DNA from: Actinomycetes bacterium
GTDB taxonomy: Bacteria; Actinomycetota; Actinomycetes; Mycobacteriales; Mycobacteriaceae
Length of the DNA stretch: 11,737 nucleotides
NCBI GenBank assembly: GCA_023416315.1
Contig: JAEZIA010000425.1
Span: 1-11,737, forward strand
Direction of reading: 5' to 3'
Shown in pieces: positions 7,139 to 11,737 of this stretch. Made by a program: the position numbers and the translations under genes. Below the pieces are notes generated by a model. That model made no database searches. It had not been told where the DNA came from and saw nothing but the letters and a program-made list of their open reading frames with translations. Position 1 is the first letter of the stretch. The number at the start of each line of letters is the position of its first letter.

Positions 7139-8596
7139 TTAGAAAGGGGGCGGATCGTCGTCGGCCAGCGGCGGCGCCGGGCCGAGCGCAGCGCCGTAAT
7201 CCGCCGCCCGCTGAGTGCGGTTGCGGTGACGTTCGGCGGCGATGTACTTCGCCCGATTGTGGGCTCTGGTGGTCTTGCGTCGCGGCATGAGCAGCGTGCG
7301 ATCACCGGTCGTTTCGATCTCGGCGAGGCGGGACATCGGGGGCAGAGTCGGCGCCATGAGGCTCGGGAAGAACAGCGCACTACCTGGCGTGGTGACATAG
7401 GTTTGGCCACCGGGCAGCGTCCAGATCACCGTGCCGTCGGCCAATTGTTTGTCGCGCCAACCCCAGAACGTTTTCAGGATGTGACAGCGACGGCATAGGC
7501 ATTTGAGGTTGCCGGCATGGGTGGGGCCGTAGGGATACGGCACCGTGTGGTCGAGATCGCAGTGCGTGGCCGGCTGGTCGCATCCCGGTGCACGGCACGT
7601 CAGATCTCGGGCACGCACGAAGTCCGCCAACGCCCGCGACGGGCGATAGCCGCGCTCCGGCGGGGCATCGGCGGGATGGACCAGCGGGCTGAGCTTGGCC
7701 TCGCGAGCCAACTCGGCCACCACCTCGGCAGGCACCACCGCGTTGGCGCCCAGTTGGTAACCCGGGTTGTCGGAACGCCCTTCGACGGTGGCCTGCTCGG
7801 CGACGACGTGGATCACGACCGGACCGGGCGCGGGCTGCGCGGCGGCCGGGCAATTCGGGTCGCCGCAGCGGCAGGCCAGCCGATCGGCGTAGGCCGCGAC
7901 CGCGCCAAAGGCGTCGGCATGCCGCTGCTCCGCGGTGCGCGGGTCGGCCTCACACACCGTCTTGGCCAAACCGCCGAGCCGTTGCTTGAGCGCTTCGGCG
8001 TCGGTGGCGGCCATCCGGGCGATCACCTCGATGAGGCCGTCGTCCTCATCGCCGAACACCACCTCGCGATCGCGGACTTTTTCGCGGGTCCTGCGTGCCG
8101 CGTCGGGATCCAGCTTGCGCACGATTCTGTCGATCTCGGACGCCAACCGTCCACGCGTCATCGACGGCCACCGCTGGGTCTGCTGCGCCAACCGCCGATC
8201 AACCTCCGCCAGGACGCCGTCATCGGTGATCAGCGCGGTGCGGTAGACCACCGTCTGAAACATCGTCATATCGATATCGCCGGCGATGAACACCGCCGCG
8301 ACGGCGGGCAACTGCTTCATGGCCAGCCCGTAGTTCATGTAGCTGCCCGCCTTGGCCGGGCTGATCCTCAGTGCCGCGGCCAACTCCGAACCCACCGCGG
8401 CCCACGTGTCCACCGCCCAGGTCTCGCGTTCGCCCCGCTCACGGCGCCGCAACTCGAACAGCTCGGCGATCGAGCTCAACCGGCGCGCGGCGGCCTGATT
8501 CTCGGTGCGAGCCGAGGCCCGGATGCTGGTCAGCAATGCTCGCGATTCGTCCGTATCGGACGGCTCGAAGTAGTCATGCAGCTGACTTCCGAACAT
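7139..8596 (-). CDS. DUF222 and HNH endonuclease domain protein (13E12 family)
   Basis: The protein has 485 residues. A helical DUF222 domain occupies about 30-320, with the family pattern WAAVGSELAAALRISPAKAG, GDIDMTMFQ and RLAQQTQRWPSMTRGRLASEID. A CRCGDPNC cysteine cluster is at 242-249. The HNH nuclease module follows: CRAPGC (334-339), CDLDHTVPY (346-354), N363 and the CRRC zinc pair (368-371) with H372. The fixed D349-H350 and N363 indicate an intact active site. The C-terminus is basic and then Pro/Asp-rich (DDDPPPF). This is the 13E12/REP13E12 family, present in many copies in mycobacteria, with a supposed but poorly defined role in DNA metabolism. The ATG at 8596 is chosen because a TANNNT element lies seven bases before it and the start codon lies within an SOS box. 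Some family copies serve as phage attachment sites; I cannot see this here. Confidence 0.9.
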   Translation of the reverse strand: MFGSQLHDYFEPSDTDESRALLTSIRASARTENQAAARRLSSIAELFELRRRERGERETWAVDTWAAVGSELAAALRISPAKAGSYMNYGLAMKQLPAVAAVFIAGDIDMTMFQTVVYRTALITDDGVLAEVDRRLAQQTQRWPSMTRGRLASEIDRIVRKLDPDAARRTREKVRDREVVFGDEDDGLIEVIARMAATDAEALKQRLGGLAKTVCEADPRTAEQRHADAFGAVAAYADRLACRCGDPNCPAAAQPAPGPVVIHVVAEQATVEGRSDNPGYQLGANAVVPAEVVAELAREAKLSPLVHPADAPPERGYRPSRALADFVRARDLTCRAPGCDQPATHCDLDHTVPYPYGPTHAGNLKCLCRRCHILKTFWGWRDKQLADGTVIWTLPGGQTYVTTPGSALFFPSLMAPTLPPMSRLAEIETTGDRTLLMPRRKTTRAHNRAKYIAAERHRNRTQRAADYGAALGPAPPLADDDPPPF

Positions 8597-8604
8597 ATGT
8601 TCGA
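8589..8604. promoter_or_regulatory. LexA SOS box over the HNH gene start codon
   Basis: Read on the minus strand, TCGAACATATGTTCGG matches the mycobacterial LexA consensus TCGAACNNNNGTTCGA with only the last base different. Its inner 14 bases are a perfect palindrome. It overlaps the candidate -10 element by one base and covers the ATG, so bound LexA would block initiation. Some 13E12-family genes of M. tuberculosis are known members of the LexA regulon. Confidence 0.75.
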
Positions 8605-8609
8605 TACTA
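8604..8609 (-). promoter_or_regulatory. Candidate leaderless -10 element (HNH gene)
   Basis: On the minus strand TAGTAT (TANNNT) is followed by seven bases and then the ATG at 8596. There is no Shine-Dalgarno sequence. The SOS box begins at the last base of this hexamer. Confidence 0.6.
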
Positions 8610-8643
8610 CTCTCGGTGGCCGACACGCGGCATCGCTGACAGA

Positions 8644-8676
8644 CCGTGGTCACCCAGTGTGGACACCCGACCACGG
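8644..8676. repeat. Inverted repeat in the HNH/cyclase divergent gap
   Basis: CCGTGGTC (8644-8651) and GACCACGG (8669-8676) are perfect eight-base inverted arms around a 17-base spacer. The repeat lies between the two divergent promoters, ending 22 bases before the candidate -10 element of the cyclase gene. It could be an operator for a dimeric regulator; no known consensus was recognised. Confidence 0.4.
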
Positions 8677-8698
8677 CCTGCAGATGAGCGAACGCGAA

Positions 8699-8704
8699 TA
8701 GACT
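8699..8704 (+). promoter_or_regulatory. Candidate leaderless -10 element (cyclase gene)
   Basis: TAGACT (TANNNT) is followed by six bases and then the GTG start at 8711. No Shine-Dalgarno sequence is present upstream of the GTG. Confidence 0.5.
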
Positions 8705-8710
8705 GCCGCA

Positions 8711-10018
8711 GTGTTCTCCGAGACGCGCTACGCGATGAACGGGGATCTGCGGGTGGCCTATCGAGCCTCCGCAGCGGGAGCTCGCGACATCGTTCTGGTG
8801 CCGAACTGGTTCACCAATTGCGAGATCTTCCCGGAGCTCCCGGGTGTAGCGGGCTGGCTGGAGGCGATGACCACCCTCGGCCGGCTGATCATCTTCGACC
8901 AGCCGGGCAGCGGGGCCTCCGATCCTGTCGAGCCGGGCGCACTGCCGACGTTGGAACAGTGGACCGACAGCATCACCGCGGTGCTCGACGCTCTCGGCAT
9001 TTCGGAAGCGACTCTGGTCGCATATGCCGGCGCAATCCATCCTGCAGGACTGTTCGCCGCAACATATCCGTCGCGCACGACCGCGCTTGTCATGCCGGAA
9101 AGCACTCCGGACGGGGTGAATCGCACCGATCCCATGGAGGACCTTGTCGCCATAGCCGCCGCGGCCTGGGGTACCGGTGAAGTGGAGCGTGTGCTCAATC
9201 CGGACATGCCGTGGAACGAGGAGATCCGCGCCGCGTGGGCGCGTCACGAACGCCTGGCGGCGAGCCCACGCACTGCTGAACTCATGTTGCCGCTTCTGAC
9301 CGAGGCCAACGCGCACGCCATCTTTCCGACCATCCGTGTCCCAACGCTGCTGATCCATCACCGCGACGACCCCCTCATTCCGCCCGAGAAGGGGCGGGCT
9401 GTCGCCGCATACATCGAGGGCTCGAAATTCGTTGAGTTGCCGGGGCGCAACGTCTATCACGTCGTCGAACCGTGGCGAGACTCCTTCAACGAGATCGCCC
9501 AGTTCCTCACCGGCGAACGACCCGACGTGGTCGACGACCGTGTTCTGGCCACCGTGTTGTTCACCGACATCGTGGACTCGACGCGGCGCGCCGCCGCCAT
9601 GGGCGACCGGGATTGGCGCGCCCTGCTCGACGCCCACGACGCCATCGTGCGCGCGCAGCTCGGCCGTTTCCGCGGTCGCGAGGTCAGCACATCGGGCGAC
9701 GGCTTTTTTGCGATGTTCGACGGGCCACAGCGAGCGATCCGCTGCGCCATGGCAATTCGCGACGCCGTGCACACCCTTGGTGTGGAGATACGCGCCGGAT
9801 TGCACACCGGCGAGTGCGAGGTCCGCGGCGACGACATCGGTGGGATCGGCGTCCATATCGGTGCCCGGGTGAGCGCGTTGGCGGGACCCAATGATGTTCT
9901 GGTGTCGAGCACGTTGCGCGATTTGGTGATTGGGTCGGGACTCCAGTTTGAGGACAGGGGCACCCAGCAGTTGAAGGGCGTGCCCGGTGAGTGGCGCCTG
10001 TTCGTTGTCACTTCGTAG
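8711..10018 (+). CDS. Alpha/beta-hydrolase-fold / class III nucleotidyl cyclase fusion
   Basis: This 435-residue protein joins an alpha/beta-hydrolase-like domain (about 10-268) to a class III adenylate/guanylate cyclase domain (about 277-434). It is similar in layout to M. tuberculosis Rv1900c (LipJ). The cyclase domain keeps both metal aspartates, D286 (FTDIVDST) and D330 (SGDGFF), the substrate-position D375 and the transition-state R386. However, S326 replaces the usual substrate-binding Lys and H382 the usual Asn. In the hydrolase domain the nucleophile elbow reads AYAGA, with A106 where Ser is expected, and the catalytic His position appears to be V248. It is therefore probably a ligand-sensing pseudo-enzyme (inference). 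No membrane segment is seen. The GTG at 8711 fits a leaderless promoter; the ATG at 8735 is the alternative start. The protein probably makes cAMP for cytoplasmic signalling, with uncertain activity. Confidence 0.9.
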   Translation: MFSETRYAMNGDLRVAYRASAAGARDIVLVPNWFTNCEIFPELPGVAGWLEAMTTLGRLIIFDQPGSGASDPVEPGALPTLEQWTDSITAVLDALGISEATLVAYAGAIHPAGLFAATYPSRTTALVMPESTPDGVNRTDPMEDLVAIAAAAWGTGEVERVLNPDMPWNEEIRAAWARHERLAASPRTAELMLPLLTEANAHAIFPTIRVPTLLIHHRDDPLIPPEKGRAVAAYIEGSKFVELPGRNVYHVVEPWRDSFNEIAQFLTGERPDVVDDRVLATVLFTDIVDSTRRAAAMGDRDWRALLDAHDAIVRAQLGRFRGREVSTSGDGFFAMFDGPQRAIRCAMAIRDAVHTLGVEIRAGLHTGECEVRGDDIGGIGVHIGARVSALAGPNDVLVSSTLRDLVIGSGLQFEDRGTQQLKGVPGEWRLFVVTS

Positions 10019-10037
10019 CCCAGTCTGAGCCGACTTG

Positions 10038-10080
10038 CTGTAGTGTCCTGTACAGATTCCCAGGCGAACTAAGCTCTGGG
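10038..10080 (+). other. Two adjacent weak hairpins between cyclase and PAS-ANTAR genes
   Basis: Hairpin 1 is CTGTA (10038-10042) with TACAG (10051-10055) around an eight-base loop. Hairpin 2 (10059-10080) pairs CCCAGGC with GC-T-CTGGG, one bulged T, around the seven-base loop GAACTAA. There is no U-tract, so a classical intrinsic terminator is not supported. They could act as weak termination after the cyclase gene or in leader RNA if transcription starts upstream. Confidence 0.3.
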
Positions 10081-10099
10081 CGTTTCAGCGGCCCCTCGC

Positions 10100-10105
10100 T
10101 AGAGT
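10100..10105 (+). promoter_or_regulatory. Candidate -10 element (PAS-ANTAR gene)
   Basis: TAGAGT matches TANNNT and would place the transcript start near 10112, giving a leader of about 45 bases before the ATG at 10158. That ATG has its own GGGAG Shine-Dalgarno sequence. No clear -35 hexamer was found. Confidence 0.35.
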
Positions 10106-10157
10106 CACTGCTTTAATTCGCACCTTCGCGACGTGCAAGACAACGTCGGGAGTGCCG

Positions 10158-10844
10158 ATGGAACCCGTATTTGCGAAAATCATCGAGGACGACTCAGTCG
10201 CTCAGGCATTGGCCGGCGGCGCGCCCCAGCGGATGGGAACGTTCCGTTTCTACTTCCAAGATGAACGCTGGGAATGGTGCGAGCAGGTTCAACTCCTGCA
10301 CGGCTACGAACCGGGCACGGTGACCCCGACGACTGAATTGGTGTTGTCCCACAAGCATCCCGACGACCGCAACCAGATCGCCGCGACCCTCGACGACATC
10401 ATCCGCACCCACGGAGCGTTCAGCACCCGGCATCGCATCATCGACGTCCAGGGCAACGTCCACCAGGTGGTGGTGGTCGCCAATCAGCTCGCCGATACAG
10501 ACGGTGCCGTCATCGGCACCGAAGGTTTCTACATCGAGGTAACACCGTCGGAGCGCGAGCACCAGGAAATCCTCAGCGCTGATCTGGCGAAGATCGTCGA
10601 GAACCGAGCCACGATCGAGCAGGCCAAAGGCATGCTGATGGTGATCTACGGGATCGAGGAAACGACGGCGTTCAATCTGCTGAAATGGCGATCGCAACAG
10701 AACAACGTCAAGCTACGACCGCTCGCGGAACGTATCCTGGCCGAGTTCCTGGCCCTTTCGCAGAGGAGCGAACGTCCGCTCCGATCGGCCTACGACGACA
10801 TCGTGCTGACCGCTCATCTGCGGATCGACCCGCAAGACCGATGA
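10158..10844 (+). CDS. PAS and ANTAR domain RNA-binding regulator
   Basis: The protein has 228 residues. Residues about 26-130 form a PAS-like sensor fold (FRFYFQDERWEWCEQVQLLHGYEPGTV, HPDDRNQIAATLDDII, and FSTRHRIIDVQGNVHQVVVVAN, a PAS_3-type pattern). A helical linker (131-150) leads to an ANTAR domain (about 146-200) with IEQAKGMLMVIYGI, TAFNLLKWRSQQ and LAERILAEFL. ANTAR domains bind paired hairpins in nascent RNA and relieve termination, so this is probably a signal-responsive antiterminator in the cytoplasm. There is no receiver domain, so sensing is expected through the PAS fold directly. The ATG at 10158 is preferred over the in-frame GTG at 10152 because GGGAG lies five bases before the ATG. 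It follows the cyclase gene after 139 bases in the same direction. The convergent hydrolase gene ends four bases beyond its stop. Confidence 0.88.
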   Translation: MEPVFAKIIEDDSVAQALAGGAPQRMGTFRFYFQDERWEWCEQVQLLHGYEPGTVTPTTELVLSHKHPDDRNQIAATLDDIIRTHGAFSTRHRIIDVQGNVHQVVVVANQLADTDGAVIGTEGFYIEVTPSEREHQEILSADLAKIVENRATIEQAKGMLMVIYGIEETTAFNLLKWRSQQNNVKLRPLAERILAEFLALSQRSERPLRSAYDDIVLTAHLRIDPQDR

Positions 10845-10848
10845 GCGA

Positions 10849-11676
10849 CTAGGTCAGCCGCTCCTTGAGGAACTGCACCACCCGGTTGCGCGCCTCGTAG
10901 GCCGGCTGCTTCTCGACCTCGCGCACCTCGAGTGTCAACACCGAATGCGCCAGGCGGCCGAACCCGCCGGGGTTGCCCTTCGAGGAGTCCAGTTCGATGA
11001 CCTCGAAGGCATCGCCGAGCCGGTCCTTGAGCGTCTTGAACCGTTCGGCAGGCGCCATCGGATCGCCGCTGAACCGCAGCCCCAGCGCGCACAGTCCGTC
11101 CTCGGCGACCCGCTTCTCGATGACTTTCAGCTCCCCCTCGCTCACCCCGGGGTCGCGTTTGTGCTTGGCGGTCAGTCCGATCGGTACCGACGGCTGGCTG
11201 AGCACCGGCGCCAGCACACTGTCGTCGACGGCGGCAGCCAGCGCGAAACCGCCGGAGAAGCACTGCCCGATCACGCCGACGCCCTTGCCGCCGGTTCGCT
11301 CCTTGAGATCGCGCGCCAACGCCCGCAGGTAGTGCGAGACCGGCCGTTCCTTATTGGTCGCGAATGCCGCGAACTCCTTGGCCACACACCCGCGCGCCAG
11401 GTCCAACACCATGCCGGGGCCCCGCGCCGACGCGCCGGGTGTGCCGTACAGCGACGGGATCGCCACGGTGAAGCCGTTGTCCACCAAGTGATTTCCCAGG
11501 GCCAGCACACCGGGATGCACGCCGGGCATCTCCGGGATCAGCACCACGCCGGGCCCGGAGCCCTTGCGGTAGACATCATGAGTGAAACCGGCCGCGCTGA
11601 AGGGCTCGGCAATCCATCCGGTCAGATCCGCGGTCGGACCCGGCTGGCCGCCGACACTGGATTGCGCTCCGGGCAT
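10849..11676 (-). CDS. Dienelactone hydrolase family protein
   Basis: This is a cytoplasmic alpha/beta hydrolase of 275 residues. The nucleophile elbow is GQCFSGG with C139, the cysteine typical of dienelactone hydrolases. D205 (FSGDPMAP) and H244 (RLAHSVLT) complete the likely triad, and E49 in LIPEMPGVHP matches the conserved glutamate that orients the cysteine. Known relatives hydrolyse dienelactones in chloroaromatic breakdown, but most actinobacterial members have undefined ester substrates. The ATG at 11676 has an AGAGGAG Shine-Dalgarno sequence six bases upstream. The frame stays open to the right edge, but the site and the usual N-terminus favour this start. The protein is slightly longer than the usual 230-250 residues because of insertions at about 80-115 and 168-195. 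It converges on the PAS-ANTAR gene with a four-base gap. Confidence 0.9.
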   Translation of the reverse strand: MPGAQSSVGGQPGPTADLTGWIAEPFSAAGFTHDVYRKGSGPGVVLIPEMPGVHPGVLALGNHLVDNGFTVAIPSLYGTPGASARGPGMVLDLARGCVAKEFAAFATNKERPVSHYLRALARDLKERTGGKGVGVIGQCFSGGFALAAAVDDSVLAPVLSQPSVPIGLTAKHKRDPGVSEGELKVIEKRVAEDGLCALGLRFSGDPMAPAERFKTLKDRLGDAFEVIELDSSKGNPGGFGRLAHSVLTLEVREVEKQPAYEARNRVVQFLKERLT

Positions 11677-11687
11677 TGACGTCTCCT

Positions 11688-11737
11688 CTATCGGCCAGGT
11701 GGCAGGGGCTTCTGCGTCTGGGTGGCAACGGCCAGCG
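11688..11737 (-). CDS. Possible C-terminal tail of an upstream gene (partial)
   Basis: Read on the minus strand, one frame encodes LAVATQTQKPLPPGR and ends with TAG at 11690-11688, eleven bases before the hydrolase ATG. A co-directional gene ending here would be usual for a short operon, but 50 bases are too few for recognition. It could equally be non-coding upstream sequence. Confidence 0.25.
   Translation of the reverse strand, partial: LAVATQTQKPLPPGR

Noticed and set aside
7139..8596. DUF222/HNH gene as a mobile element or phage attachment site
   Set aside because: Members of this repeat family can carry phage attachment sites, but no direct repeats, integrase or flanking duplication are visible here.
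8597..9856. In-frame upstream extension of the DUF222/HNH protein
   Set aside because: The extension lies opposite the alpha/beta-hydrolase part of the cyclase gene, and the SOS box and -10 element mark the start at 8596.
10059..10080. Intrinsic terminator after the cyclase gene
   Set aside because: The stem is short, has a bulge and is followed by GCGTTTCAGC rather than a U-tract, so I list it only as a weak hairpin.

Overview
The window looks like a chromosomal segment of a mycobacterium, probably a fast-growing Mycolicibacterium-type species. The reasons are the high GC content, the strong GC bias at third codon positions, the order xseA-xseB-3beta-HSD (the reverse-strand order Rv1108c-Rv1107c-Rv1106c of M. 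tuberculosis), a DUF222/HNH '13E12'-type gene, KstR- and LexA-type operators, and many apparently leaderless promoters. It is almost completely coding. No gap without a gene exceeds 300 bases, and I see no tRNA, rRNA, CRISPR array or insertion sequence.

Region 1 (1-2588, + strand) holds the end of the exonuclease VII operon. xseA lacks a few N-terminal residues at the window edge and overlaps xseB by ATGA. A 3beta-hydroxysteroid dehydrogenase (cholesterol dehydrogenase) gene follows. A perfect match to the KstR consensus lies just upstream of its probable leaderless promoter. A small lipoprotein gene (2585-2992, - strand) converges on it with overlapping stop codons.

Region 2 (3139-6181, + strand) is a tightly packed three-gene unit: an NAD-dependent epimerase/dehydratase-like protein, a classical SDR oxidoreductase (ATGA overlap), and an AI-2E family membrane protein (4-base gap). 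A one-mismatch KstR-type palindrome lies 17 bases before the first start codon. This suggests an uncharacterised steroid or lipid catabolic module next to the known cholesterol dehydrogenase.

Region 3 (6178-8596, - strand) contains a DUF4436-like membrane protein and, upstream of it in the same direction, a DUF222/HNH nuclease-like protein. The latter's start codon sits inside a LexA SOS box with one mismatch, next to a leaderless -10 element.

Region 4 (8597-10844, + strand) is a signalling pair. One protein fuses a degenerate alpha/beta-hydrolase domain to a class III nucleotidyl cyclase with non-canonical active-site residues. The other is a PAS-ANTAR RNA-binding regulator. A dienelactone-hydrolase-like gene (10849-11676, - strand) converges on the latter, and a possible gene tail lies at the right edge.

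Five genes show the same layout: a TANNNT hexamer 6-7 bases before the start codon, as expected for leaderless transcripts. The best candidates for something new are the KstR-like operon in region 2 and the pseudo-hydrolase cyclase in region 4. All functional statements come from reading motifs; no database search was run.
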